DNA from: Anaerolineales bacterium
Lineage (GTDB): Bacteria > Chloroflexota > Anaerolineae > Anaerolineales > Villigracilaceae
Assembly (NCBI GenBank): GCA_015075725.1
Contig: JABTTV010000001.1
Location: 4,021,223-4,085,222 of the forward strand
Length of the DNA stretch: 64,000 nucleotides
Reading direction: 5' to 3'
Shown here: positions 16,122 to 24,397 of the stretch, piece after piece
Position numbering within the stretch: position 1 is the stretch's first letter
How the letters are laid out: each line of letters starts with the position of its first letter
The notes under the pieces: model-generated
What the model was told of the DNA's origin: nothing
Databases searched by the model: none
Seen by the model: the letters and a program-made list of their open reading frames with translations, nothing else
Translations under genes and position numbers: made by a program

Positions 16122-17128
16122 GATCCATTCCTTTCCAGGGTGGGCGACGCACCCACATATTCATGGTCCGATAACGCGATAAATACATCTTCGAGCACGG
16201 GCGGCACAGAGCGAAGTTCATCCACACGACCGCCCGCCTGTTTGATCTCAGCCTTCAAGCGCTTCAATACCGCCTTCGATTTTTCTTCGCCCACGCGGAT
16301 GTGCAATCGATCTCCAAAGGCTTGCACGTCTTCCACATCCACATCCGCATGAGCGACGTGACGAAGCGTATTGAGCGGGGAGCCGCGCAGTTCGAGCACA
16401 CGCCCGTTGAGGCGTTTACGCAAATTGGACGGCGTGTCTTCGGCGATGATCCGTCCGTTTTTCATAAATCCAATGCGATGACAACGGGAGGCTTCGTCCA
16501 TGTAGGGGGTGGAGATGATGACGGAGACGCCCTCCCCCCTATCCCCTCTTCCAGAGGGAGAAGGGAACACAGCAACTAATTTAATAACCAATTGCCAGAA
16601 ATCCTGCCGGGTGACGGGATCAACGCCGGTGGAGGGTTCATCCAACAAAAGCAAGCGCGGACGAGTGACCAGCGCGGAGGCAAGCCCAAGTTTCTGTTTC
16701 ATGCCGCCGGAGAGCTGCCCGGCGCGGCGGTCTTTGAATTTTTCCAAGCCAACGAATTCGAGGATTTCCATCGAACGCGGCAGCCATTCGGAGGATGAAA
16801 GTCCACGCACTTCGGCGAAGAAGCGGATGTTCTCCAGCACAGTCAGGTCTTCGTACATCGAAAAGCGCTGCGAAAGATAGCCAATGTTCGAGCGCGCATC
16901 TTCGGTTTCCTTCAATACATCATAGCCGCAAATTTCAATGGAGCCGTGATCGGGTTTTAACCCGCCGACCAGCAAGCGCATCGTCGTCGTCTTCCCCGCT
17001 CCATCCGAGCCGACGAGCCCGTAAATCTCTCCTGCCGGAATTTGGAGAGAAACGCCCTTCACCGCTTGAGTGGAGCCAAAGTATTTCATTAGGTTGCTTG
17101 CATTAATCAGAAGTTCCATTTTTTTCAT
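16118..17128 (-). CDS. ABC exporter ATPase, first of a pair
   Basis: I choose the ATG at 17128 (frame open to 17146). The 336-residue product has Walker A GSDGAGKTTT, signature LSGGMKQKLGLA, and Walker B LLLLDEPSTGVDP, but the switch His is replaced: IISTPYMDEASRC. Between the Walker B helix and this strand lies a run FPSPSGRGDRGEG of about 13 residues that has no counterpart in the sister ATPase; its DNA (16529-16567) is a small GC-rich palindromic repeat inserted in frame. The heterodimer with the second ATPase would have a canonical site made from this signature and the sister H-loop. The gene is followed by an ATGA overlap. Confidence 0.9.
   Translation of the reverse strand: MKKMELLINASNLMKYFGSTQAVKGVSLQIPAGEIYGLVGSDGAGKTTTMRLLVGGLKPDHGSIEICGYDVLKETEDARSNIGYLSQRFSMYEDLTVLENIRFFAEVRGLSSSEWLPRSMEILEFVGLEKFKDRRAGQLSGGMKQKLGLASALVTRPRLLLLDEPSTGVDPVTRQDFWQLVIKLVAVFPSPSGRGDRGEGVSVIISTPYMDEASRCHRIGFMKNGRIIAEDTPSNLRKRLNGRVLELRGSPLNTLRHVAHADVDVEDVQAFGDRLHIRVGEEKSKAVLKRLKAEIKQAGGRVDELRSVPPVLEDVFIALSDHEYVGASPTLERNGS
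16529..16567. repeat. in-frame palindromic repeat within an ABC ATPase gene
   Basis: About 39 bp, centred on CCCTCT-TCC-AGAGGG at 16544-16558. It encodes FPSPSGRGDRGEG. A related pattern (TCTCC-CGGAA-GGAGA with flanking CCCTCACTCCC) stands 3.4 kb away in the same operon, between the permease and adaptor genes near 19903-19945, where it is not coding. Confidence 0.55.
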
Positions 17129-17155
17129 TATCTCGTCCTGTCGCAAGACAAATTT

Positions 17156-17557
17156 CTATGCGTTGGAGCGAGCCTTCACATAACAAATCGATTGCAGGAT
17201 AAAAAATACGATATGAAGCGCCGTTGCGACATACCCAGCCGTGACCAACCCGACTTGTGCAAAACTATCCCAATAAAGCAGGTTCGAGCCGCCCAATAGA
17301 AACGATACGCCGGCCAGATATAAATGCCAGTATGATTTCATTTCTTTGATCATGACAGTGATCGTAAGGATGCCTGTCAATACGGCAAAACCGTGTGCTT
17401 CGAAGAAGCCGATGGTGTAGACGGAATTCGTAAATATGTCCCTCAAGGGACCAATACCTTGATAATGACTTAATAATTCAAATATCATTTGCGCGAAACC
17501 GGTCAAACCAAGATACAGGGCGTTCAAGATCAGTGTCGTTCTGCGAAACTTGTACAT
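17156..17557 (-). CDS. small four-helix membrane protein
   Basis: A 133-residue leftward protein with four hydrophobic helices (about 8-28, 44-66, 74-94, 101-126) and few charges. No family could be named. It lies between the other small membrane protein and the first ATPase in the same operon, so it probably acts with the exporter or its substrate. The two small membrane proteins resemble each other in layout but not clearly in sequence. Confidence 0.65.
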   Translation of the reverse strand: MYKFRRTTLILNALYLGLTGFAQMIFELLSHYQGIGPLRDIFTNSVYTIGFFEAHGFAVLTGILTITVMIKEMKSYWHLYLAGVSFLLGGSNLLYWDSFAQVGLVTAGYVATALHIVFFILQSICYVKARSNA

Positions 17558-17566
17558 TGCAACACT

Positions 17567-17986
17567 CTACACCGCTAAAGGCTGGGAACGGTATCGAAGA
17601 CTCCAGATGAATATCAACATGAAGGTCATCAGGGCAAGTATCGGATAGCTGTACCAGTTGGGAAACTTGTTGATGTAGGCTGTGCTCTGGGTCAGAAAGG
17701 TCTGAACGTGAATTGGAATACTGATCGTGAAATAGACCAGGATGAATCCGTAGAAATACTTTTCCCAGCCATGCTCAAACAATACCTGCTTCCAGGAAAG
17801 CCATCCGACGATCCCTGCATAGGTCATGGGAAATGCAAGCGTCATATCGAATCCAGGGGTCAGGATGTATTGTCGAAGCAAATCATGCCCGATAAACAGG
17901 CTGGTGACATGCAGATACATTCCTGAAATTAATGTGATGATCGCAGCCTGCCGAAAGAAATAGCCGTGCGCCTGAAATGTTTTCAT
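17567..17986 (-). CDS. small four-helix membrane protein
   Basis: A 139-residue leftward protein, four predicted helices (about 12-32, 48-66, 76-96, 112-132). A strong AAGGAG stands before the ATG at 17986. It follows the nitroreductase-like gene in the same direction and precedes the related-looking membrane protein by nine bases. Function unknown. Confidence 0.65.
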   Translation of the reverse strand: MKTFQAHGYFFRQAAIITLISGMYLHVTSLFIGHDLLRQYILTPGFDMTLAFPMTYAGIVGWLSWKQVLFEHGWEKYFYGFILVYFTISIPIHVQTFLTQSTAYINKFPNWYSYPILALMTFMLIFIWSLRYRSQPLAV

Positions 17987-18064
17987 TAGTCAGCTCCTTG
18001 AATATTTCTAAAATTGATTTTTTATTAAGGTAAATCTTGTGCATGGACGAGATAATCCGTCATT

Positions 18065-18544
18065 TCAATTCTCGCTAAATGATGTTGGGTGCAGGATCAC
18101 AAATGCCTCGCCGCGTCCCAACTCTTCCAACTGCGCGCGGCTGGGACGACGCGGCAATCCATGCGCTTTTTCCAAAATCAACCCGATCATGCGAGGATGC
18201 CGCTGTAAACGGACTTCCAAAAAGTCTGCGATGCGTGATGGATCCGTGATGACTTCGGCAGCGCCATGAAATCGCTTCGCGCCTACGCGGACATCCACCT
18301 GGGGAAACGCAAGGATGTTTCGCACCCAATCCGCTTTAACTCCGCGCGCCGCGCCGACGTAGTAATCCACGCCGATCTTTTCATATTGAAGAGGCGTCAC
18401 CCGCTTCAACCCGGACTTTCTGCCTGTGGTGGTCAAAAGAAGAATGATCCCGCCGATCAGCCGCCCCAGCCCGATGGCGTACAGCACGCGATGAATCTTT
18501 TGGATGTTCTTCATTTTCGACCAATCAAATGAAACCGGCTTCAT
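18065..18544 (-). CDS. deazaflavin-dependent nitroreductase family protein (DDN/DUF385)
   Basis: A 159-residue protein. The segment GLGRLIGGIILLLTTTGRKSGLKRVTPLQYEKIG and then YYVGAARGVKADWVRNILAFPQVDVRVGAKRFHGAAEVI is the hallmark of the DDN-like split-barrel family, whose members use F420 or related deazaflavins (sometimes FMN) to reduce nitro and other compounds. The strand-turn GRKSG and the later PQVDVRVG are typical cofactor-region motifs. It is embedded in the exporter operon, with GGAGATGG before the start, so it may modify the substrate of the exporter; that is inference. Cofactor choice cannot be decided here. Confidence 0.85.
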   Translation of the reverse strand: MKPVSFDWSKMKNIQKIHRVLYAIGLGRLIGGIILLLTTTGRKSGLKRVTPLQYEKIGVDYYVGAARGVKADWVRNILAFPQVDVRVGAKRFHGAAEVITDPSRIADFLEVRLQRHPRMIGLILEKAHGLPRRPSRAQLEELGRGEAFVILHPTSFSEN

Positions 18545-18582
18545 GCCATCTCCTTACGCGCCAACCGATCGCTGCTTACTGA

Positions 18583-19890
18583 TCACTTTTCACTGAATAC
18601 CACATCCGCAGGCATCCCGATCTTCAATTTGCCTTGCGGGTCTTCCACACGGAGTTTGATGGCAAAGACCGTGCTCGAGCGACCCTCCACGGTTTGAACA
18701 TTGCGCGGGGTAAATTCGGCTTTATCGGCAATTTGAATGACAGTTGCATCGAACGTCATGTCCGGGAAAGAGTCCACAGTCAATGTCGCGGATTGCCCAA
18801 GCGATATTTCACCGTAGCGGTTTTCGGGGACGTAGACCGTGATGGTCAGTTCGTTGATGTTACCGATCGTCAACGTCGTTGCGCCAGGTTGGACGAATTC
18901 GCCGGGTTCGACGTTGCGCGTCAGGATGACTCCGTTCATGGGCGCACTGACCGCCAGTTTGGCGATCTGCGCATCGATCAAGGCGAGACCTGCTTCTGCC
19001 TGCGCAAGAGCGGATTTCGCCTTATCCAATTCCTTCGCAGCGGCGATCACAGCGGGTGAGTCAGCGCCGGTCTGCAGGGTCAGCAGGCGGGCATAGGCGG
19101 CGTCATATCGCTGCTGGGCAACGAGAACTTGTCCGCGCGCGTATTCCACGTCTTCCGCTTCATCGCTGTTCATCAGGTCGTTATAAGCTTCTTCGGCATC
19201 TTCAAGGTTCGAGAGGATGTCGTCATAGTAATCCTGCGCAGCTTCATTCAACCCGCCGCTGTCGGACGCATTGGACGCCTGATCCTTGACCTGCTCGGCA
19301 ATGACAAAGGCGGCGCGTGCTTCGGCAAGGTCCTGTTCGGCTTGGAGATAATCGGAATTCTTCAAGTCGGTGATGACTTTTTCGAGATTCGCATTCGCAT
19401 CGTCAATGGCGGCTTGCGCGGCTTCGAGTTCGGCTTGGGCGGCGGCGATCTGCTGTTCCTGTTCGATGTACCAGTTCGGCTGGTCGAATTCGCCAGGAGC
19501 GGTCACCTGCCAATCTTTGGCGCGTTGTGCAGCTTGCGCGGCGAGAGAAGTTTCGAGCGTCTGATCAAATTTGGTTTGGGCAGCGGCAAGGGCGGCGGTG
19601 GCAGAATCTACTGAGGCGGAGGCAACGGCTCGCTGGGCAGTCAGCAGGCTGGGGTCCAGGCGCAGAAGCGTTTGATCCACCGAAACAGATTGACCTTCTT
19701 CGACGAGGACTTCGGTTACTTTTCCAGCAATTTCCGGCGCAATATTGACTTGTACTGCCTCGATCGCGCCGGAGGCCGTGAGAGCAGTTTCATCTGCGCC
19801 GGTCGTTTGCGTGACGATAAAGTAGATGCTCAACGCAACAAGCAACAGAACAATGACAATCGCAGGAATGGGTGGACGTTTGTGATTCAT
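18583..19890 (-). CDS. HlyD/EmrA-type membrane fusion (adaptor) protein
   Basis: I start at ATG 19890, with GGAGATTTCC just before it; the frame is open to 19944. The 435-residue product has one N-terminal helix (about 9-27), a biotinyl-lipoyl-like half (SGAIEAVQVNIAPEIAGKVTEVLVEEGQSV), a long coiled-coil region rich in Ala, Gln and Glu (about 80-320), then the second lipoyl half (APMNGVILTRNVEPGEFVQPGATTLTIG) and a beta-barrel. In a Gram-negative-type exporter it would link the membrane pump to the outside. Its partners are the permease upstream and the two ATPases downstream in the same operon. Confidence 0.9.
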   Translation of the reverse strand: MNHKRPPIPAIVIVLLLVALSIYFIVTQTTGADETALTASGAIEAVQVNIAPEIAGKVTEVLVEEGQSVSVDQTLLRLDPSLLTAQRAVASASVDSATAALAAAQTKFDQTLETSLAAQAAQRAKDWQVTAPGEFDQPNWYIEQEQQIAAAQAELEAAQAAIDDANANLEKVITDLKNSDYLQAEQDLAEARAAFVIAEQVKDQASNASDSGGLNEAAQDYYDDILSNLEDAEEAYNDLMNSDEAEDVEYARGQVLVAQQRYDAAYARLLTLQTGADSPAVIAAAKELDKAKSALAQAEAGLALIDAQIAKLAVSAPMNGVILTRNVEPGEFVQPGATTLTIGNINELTITVYVPENRYGEISLGQSATLTVDSFPDMTFDATVIQIADKAEFTPRNVQTVEGRSSTVFAIKLRVEDPQGKLKIGMPADVVFSEK

Positions 19891-19955
19891 GGAAATCTCC
19901 TTTACCCTCACTCCCGCCATCTCCCGGAAGGAGAGGGGAAGCAAGGGGAATGAAT

Positions 19956-21083
19956 TTAATCGAGTCGTTTTCTAAATCGCAGCGCAGCGGCGGTCATGAT
20001 GCCAATGGCAAAGAGAGTCATGGCGATGACATCGAATTGGATCATCTCGAGACCGACACCTTTGAGAAGGAGCGAGCGAATGATGACCAGGTAATATCGC
20101 AAAGGCACCAGGTACGAAAGCCATTGCAGAATTTTCGGCATGGCTTCGAGCGGGAAGAAAAAGCCGGAGAGGAAGATGCTCGGCAAAAGCGTCATCCACA
20201 CAGTGAGCATGGCTTCCTGCTGGGTGTTCGCAATGGTCGAGGCGAAAAGTCCGATGCCCAAGCCGGTGACAAGGAAAACACTCGAAAGCAGAAGAATCAA
20301 TCCGAGGTCGCCGCGTATGGGCATACCAAACCACCAATGCCCCACCGCCAATACTTCGATGGTATTGATAAATCCGAGGATGACGTAGGGCATGAGTTTG
20401 CCGACGATCAATTCCCACGAACGGATTGGCGTGACGATAAGCTGTTCAATGGTTCCGCGCTCGCGCTCGCGTACGACCGATGTGGCCGTGAGAATCGCTG
20501 CAATCGCATAAAGGATCATGCCGATCACGCCGGGGATCATGAAGTGAGCGCTGACCATGTCCGGGTTGTACCAAACGGTCGTGCGGACTTCGACGGGCGG
20601 TTGAACACGAATATTCGAGCCTGTGCGCGAAAATTTTTCGGTGAGGAGTTCGGTGGAATGAGCCTGGCTGATGAGCTGCGCCGCCGAGAGCGCAGTCGAT
20701 GCGCTGGTTGGGTCGGACCCGTCGAGGATGAAGGCAACTTGGGCATTCCCGTCGCTGAGACGCTGGGCGTAATCCGGCGGAATGATGACCGCTGCGCGCG
20801 CTTCGCCGCGTGAGATGAGTTCTTCGATCTCCGACTCCGAATCCACGCTGTAAGCGATGCGGAAATAATCCGCGGCGCGATAGGAATCAAGCAGCGCACG
20901 CGATTCAACGCTGCGGCTTCGATCCAAGACAGCAAGCGGAATGTTGCGGACGTCGTTCGTGGCGGAGTAGCCGAGCAGGAACAACTGCATGATGGGGATG
21001 ACGAGAATCATCACCAACGTGCGCATGTCCCGAAATATTTGGATGAATTCCTTACGGATGATGGATGTCAATCGCGAGTTCAT
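19956..21083 (-). CDS. ABC-2 type transporter permease
   Basis: A 375-residue permease of the ABC-2/YhgE-like group: a first helix (about 22-42), an extracytoplasmic domain to residue about 180, then five helices (around 182-204, 225-248, 258-278, 289-310, 345-368) with the typical VVRERERGTIEQLIVTPI and FLSGFFFPLEAMP motifs. Usual operons of this kind contain two permeases; here only one is seen, so it may work as a homodimer. The start overlaps the end of the TetR gene (ATGA at 21083-21080). Confidence 0.9.
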   Translation of the reverse strand: MNSRLTSIIRKEFIQIFRDMRTLVMILVIPIMQLFLLGYSATNDVRNIPLAVLDRSRSVESRALLDSYRAADYFRIAYSVDSESEIEELISRGEARAAVIIPPDYAQRLSDGNAQVAFILDGSDPTSASTALSAAQLISQAHSTELLTEKFSRTGSNIRVQPPVEVRTTVWYNPDMVSAHFMIPGVIGMILYAIAAILTATSVVRERERGTIEQLIVTPIRSWELIVGKLMPYVILGFINTIEVLAVGHWWFGMPIRGDLGLILLLSSVFLVTGLGIGLFASTIANTQQEAMLTVWMTLLPSIFLSGFFFPLEAMPKILQWLSYLVPLRYYLVIIRSLLLKGVGLEMIQFDVIAMTLFAIGIMTAAALRFRKRLD

Positions 21084-21697
21084 ACCGGCTCCCTGAGAAT
21101 GCCATGAAGGTAAATATCTGTGTAGGCAGCGGCGGTGTCTTTGGGCATTAGTTTTCCGATCACCGATTTGGAGATGAGCATTTCCGTTATAAAGTAGGAT
21201 ATGATCATCCCGAAAAACGAACGCATGAGCAGGGCGGGGTTGGTCACGCGCAGTTCCTTCCTGCCTTTGATCATTCGTTCGAACACCGGCAGCACTTTGG
21301 GCGCAATCTCCGAAAGGATCGAAGCGCCGTGTTTGCCGTTGAATTCCACAAACTCGATGAACATTAATTTCATGTACATCGGTTCCGATCCAAGTTCCCC
21401 AAGCGTGACCTTGACCGCGTTCTGCAAAAAGGCTTTCATATCCTCCCCTTGCGCTTCAAGTACCAGCGGCAGGACCTTCTTGTATGGGTGCTTATCCAGG
21501 ACGATGGCTTCGAAGATCTCTTCCTTGCTGGCGAAGTGGTTGTAGATTCCGCCCAGCGCAAGCCCAGCCCGATCCGCGATCTGCCGCATCGATGTGGCGT
21601 GATAACCTTGTTCGATGAACAATTCGACGGCGGCGTCTTCGATCGCCAGCCGGGTGACCTCGCCCTTTGTCGGTGTTTCCTTAGCCTTTGTCGCCAT
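21080..21697 (-). CDS. TetR/AcrR family regulator
   Basis: A 205-residue regulator. The N-terminal helix-turn-helix is clear: RLAIEDAAVELFIEQGYHATSMRQIADRAGLALGGIYNHFASKEEIFEAIV (about 15-66); the rest forms an all-helical ligand domain. It is the first gene of a nine-gene exporter operon and very likely represses it from the palindrome at 21720-21733. The ligand is unknown; the exporter, nitroreductase relative and SRPBCC protein suggest a drug-like or hydrophobic inducer. Confidence 0.95.
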   Translation of the reverse strand: MATKAKETPTKGEVTRLAIEDAAVELFIEQGYHATSMRQIADRAGLALGGIYNHFASKEEIFEAIVLDKHPYKKVLPLVLEAQGEDMKAFLQNAVKVTLGELGSEPMYMKLMFIEFVEFNGKHGASILSEIAPKVLPVFERMIKGRKELRVTNPALLMRSFFGMIISYFITEMLISKSVIGKLMPKDTAAAYTDIYLHGILREPV

Positions 21698-21719
21698 GAT
21701 TTTCCAATCTCCAAAAATG

Positions 21720-21733
21720 AACGAACGTTCGTT
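21720..21733. promoter_or_regulatory. TetR-type operator in the divergent promoter
   Basis: Perfect 14-bp palindrome AACGAACGTTCGTT, 22 bases upstream of the tetR start and 55 bases before the MFS start on the other strand. The core matches the ACGAACGTTCGT-like sites of many TetR/AcrR repressors. It could control both directions. Confidence 0.75.
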
Positions 21734-21775
21734 TTTATTTTATCTGAAATGGGATATTTGTCAAGCCGTATCATG

Positions 21776-21781
21776 TAGAAT
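21776..21781 (+). promoter_or_regulatory. -10 hexamer 6 nt before the MFS start
   Basis: TAGAAT, six bases, then ATG 21788, without a Shine-Dalgarno sequence. A leaderless transcript is likely. Confidence 0.45.
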
Positions 21782-21787
21782 TCAGCC

Positions 21788-23071
21788 ATGTTTCAATACA
21801 CCACCCTCGAGAAAAATATCCGCGAAAATCTGAAACACAACATCAGCGCCAACCTGTGGGACGGCAGTCTCTTCGGCGCGGCACTCGGCTTTGCATCGTT
21901 CAGCACCATCCTGCCCCTGTTCGTCGCCTCGCTGACCGATTCAGCCACTCTGATCGGCCTCGTACCGGCCATCCACTCGGCAGGCTGGCTCCTCCCGCAA
22001 CTTTTTACCGCGAGTCATGTGTCGCGCCTCCGCCAATACAAGCGCACTGTTCTGATGATGACCATTCACGAACGTATCCCCTTTCTTGGCCTGGCGTTGG
22101 TCGCGCTGGCGTTGCCGTTCATTGGCTTGAAGGCCGGACTATTCCTCGCTTTTTTGATGCTGGTCTGGCAGGGGCTCGGCGGAGGATTCACCGCCAACGC
22201 GTGGACCTCGATGATCTCGAAGATCATCCCGCCTGATTCGCGCGGGACATTTTTCGGGATGCAGGCCGGGCTTGCGAATCTTTTCATAAGCATATCCGCC
22301 ATAGGGGCAGGATACCTGCTCAACGCCCTCGCCTCCCCCTGGGACTTTGCAACCTGTTTCTTCCTTGCAAGCATTCTTTTCACCGCAAGCTGGTTTGCCC
22401 TGGCCGCCACGCGCGAGCCGGAAGACACAGAAAAAATCATCCCCGAAGAAAAAACCCATTTCTGGGACGATGCCAAACGCGTTCTGAGCCGCGATAGAAA
22501 CTTCAACTGGTTCCTCAGCGTGCGCATCCTCTCGCAATTTGCCACGATGGGATTTTCCTTCTATATCGTTTACGCGCTGCGAGAATTCAATATGACCCCG
22601 GTCATCGCGGGCTACCTTACCGCCACGTTGACCATCTCACAAACCATTGCCAATATCGGCATGGGCTGGCTCGGAGACAAAGTCGGCCATCGCGTCATGC
22701 TCATCCTTGGAGCCGTCTCGGCCGTGTTGAGCGCGTTCCTTGCATGGAACGCAACATCCATCCTATGGTTCTACCCAATCTTCATCCTCACCGGCATGAC
22801 CAATGTTTCACTCTGGACGATAAGCATGACCATGACCGTGGATTTTGGAGGCGAATCCGAACGCCCCATTTATATCGGGCTGGCGCAAACCCTCACCGCC
22901 CCGGCGACCATCATCGCCCCCATCCTCGGCGGCTGGGTCGCAGACAGCGCGGGTTTTGTTCCCACGTTTATGATCTCCGCCATCCTCTCATTGGCAATGC
23001 TTGGTATCCTTATATTCCTTGTCAAGGACCCGCGAAAAATACGACCACGGACCGCAGACAATGGACGATAG
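21788..23071 (+). CDS. MFS transporter
   Basis: A 427-residue major facilitator with about twelve hydrophobic helices. The motif-A loop between helices 2 and 3 is present (ASHVSRLRQYKRTVLMM; second-half copy WLGDKVGHRVMLILG). The substrate is not evident. It is divergent from the tetR operon with the operator between. The last 10-12 residues (RKIRPRTADNGR) and the stop codon fall into an intergenic palindromic repeat (GACAATGGACG at 23057-23067, complement at 23087-23097), so the natural C-terminus has probably been replaced by repeat-derived residues. Confidence 0.9.
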   Translation: MFQYTTLEKNIRENLKHNISANLWDGSLFGAALGFASFSTILPLFVASLTDSATLIGLVPAIHSAGWLLPQLFTASHVSRLRQYKRTVLMMTIHERIPFLGLALVALALPFIGLKAGLFLAFLMLVWQGLGGGFTANAWTSMISKIIPPDSRGTFFGMQAGLANLFISISAIGAGYLLNALASPWDFATCFFLASILFTASWFALAATREPEDTEKIIPEEKTHFWDDAKRVLSRDRNFNWFLSVRILSQFATMGFSFYIVYALREFNMTPVIAGYLTATLTISQTIANIGMGWLGDKVGHRVMLILGAVSAVLSAFLAWNATSILWFYPIFILTGMTNVSLWTISMTMTVDFGGESERPIYIGLAQTLTAPATIIAPILGGWVADSAGFVPTFMISAILSLAMLGILIFLVKDPRKIRPRTADNGR

Positions 23072-23097
23072 AATTCCACGGTCTAACGTCCATTGTC
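23057..23097. repeat. palindromic repeat at the MFS gene end
   Basis: GACAATGGACG and its exact complement 11 bp each, 19-base centre. It overlaps the last codons of the MFS gene and precedes the ribosome binding site of the peptidase gene. It may also stop or slow transcription. Confidence 0.6.
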
Positions 23098-23118
23098 AAT
23101 CGTCCAAAAGGAGAACCC

Positions 23119-24309
23119 ATGTCCCTCATTCAGGAAAAGGTCGACCAAGCCATCGAAATTCTCAAAGCGCAGGATATCGACCTCTGGCTTACCTTCGTCC
23201 GCGAGACCAGCGGCGTCCGCGACCCCGTGCTCGACTTCCTCATCGGCGGAAACGACCTGACCTGGCCCTCCGCGCTCATCCTCACGAAGCGAGGCGACAA
23301 GATCGTCATCGTTGGTAACCTCGAAAAAGAAGCCATTGAGCGGATGAACGTGTACTCCGAAGTCATCGGGTATGACGCCGCCGTGAGCGGAGTTTTACGC
23401 GAGACCATCACCCGCCTCAACCCGGATCGGATAGCGGTTAACACATCCCGGAACAACGTCCACGCCGACGGCCTGACCCACGCCATGTACGAGTTCCTCA
23501 TTGAGTATCTCGCCGGAACGCCCTACCCTGATCGCCTGATCAGCGCCGAGCCGGTCATCAACGCGATGCGCGGACGCAAGACCAAAGCCGAGCTTGCCCG
23601 TATCCAAAGAGCGGTTGAGATCACCAACGAAATCTACAGGAAAACCTTCGCCTTCATCAAAGTCGGCATGACCGAGATCGAAGTAGCGAACTACATGCAT
23701 GCGTTGATGGAGGAATATGGAGTCGGTTATGCCTGGTCTCACGAGAACAACCCGGCTGTGAATTCAGGACCGAACAAGGAAATCGGGCATACAGGTCCCA
23801 CAGAGATCAAAATCGAGCGCGGACATGTCATTCATTTCGACTTTGGCGTGAAATACGAAGAGTACTGTTCCGACATTCAGCGCGTGGCTTACGTCCTGCG
23901 CGAAGGGGAAACCGAAGCCCCACCCGAAGTTCAGCGCGGATTCATCACAATCCGTACGGCGATTGAAAAATCACGCGAAGCCATGAAGCCCGGCGCGACC
24001 GGGAACTCGATTGATACCATCTCGCGCGAGATCGTCACCGACTCCGGCTACCCCGAATACATGTATGCACTCGGTCATCAACTGGGACGTGTCGCTCACG
24101 ACGGCGGCGCATTGCTCGGTCCGCAATGGGAGAAATATGGAGAATCGCCCAATCAGAAACTGGAAGCTGGTCAGGTCTTCACCATCGAGCCGGGGCTTGC
24201 TGTTCCCAATTACGGCTACATCGGCTTGGAAGAAGATGTGGTGCTGACCGAAAAAGGCGCCTTGTATATCGGTGACCCACAGCGCGAGATCGTTCTGATA
24301 AGAGGCTAA
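23119..24309 (+). CDS. M24 family peptidase (Xaa-Pro aminopeptidase-like)
   Basis: ATG 23119 follows AAAAGGAGAA. The 396-residue protein has an N-terminal creatinase-like domain (to about 165) and a C-terminal pita-bread domain. Metal ligands expected for M24 are visible: HFDFGVKYEEYCSDIQR (Asp and Asp), LGHQLGRVAHDG (His), FTIEPGLAV (Glu) and GLEEDVVLTEKG (Glu). It should cleave peptides with Pro in the second position or act as a related hydrolase; dipeptidase or other specificities are possible. It is not clearly part of an operon. Confidence 0.9.
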   Translation: MSLIQEKVDQAIEILKAQDIDLWLTFVRETSGVRDPVLDFLIGGNDLTWPSALILTKRGDKIVIVGNLEKEAIERMNVYSEVIGYDAAVSGVLRETITRLNPDRIAVNTSRNNVHADGLTHAMYEFLIEYLAGTPYPDRLISAEPVINAMRGRKTKAELARIQRAVEITNEIYRKTFAFIKVGMTEIEVANYMHALMEEYGVGYAWSHENNPAVNSGPNKEIGHTGPTEIKIERGHVIHFDFGVKYEEYCSDIQRVAYVLREGETEAPPEVQRGFITIRTAIEKSREAMKPGATGNSIDTISREIVTDSGYPEYMYALGHQLGRVAHDGGALLGPQWEKYGESPNQKLEAGQVFTIEPGLAVPNYGYIGLEEDVVLTEKGALYIGDPQREIVLIRG

Positions 24310-24397
24310 ACTCACAAGAATAAAGGTACAATTAGTCCAATTAAGAGGCAAGTTACTTTTGGGTTGATCTTATCTCCACTTTGAAGGGTAGCCGGAA

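Noticed and set aside
19872..20813. 313-codon rightward frame over HlyD and permease genes
   Set aside because: His/Asp/Arg-rich shadow frame antisense to two strong genes.
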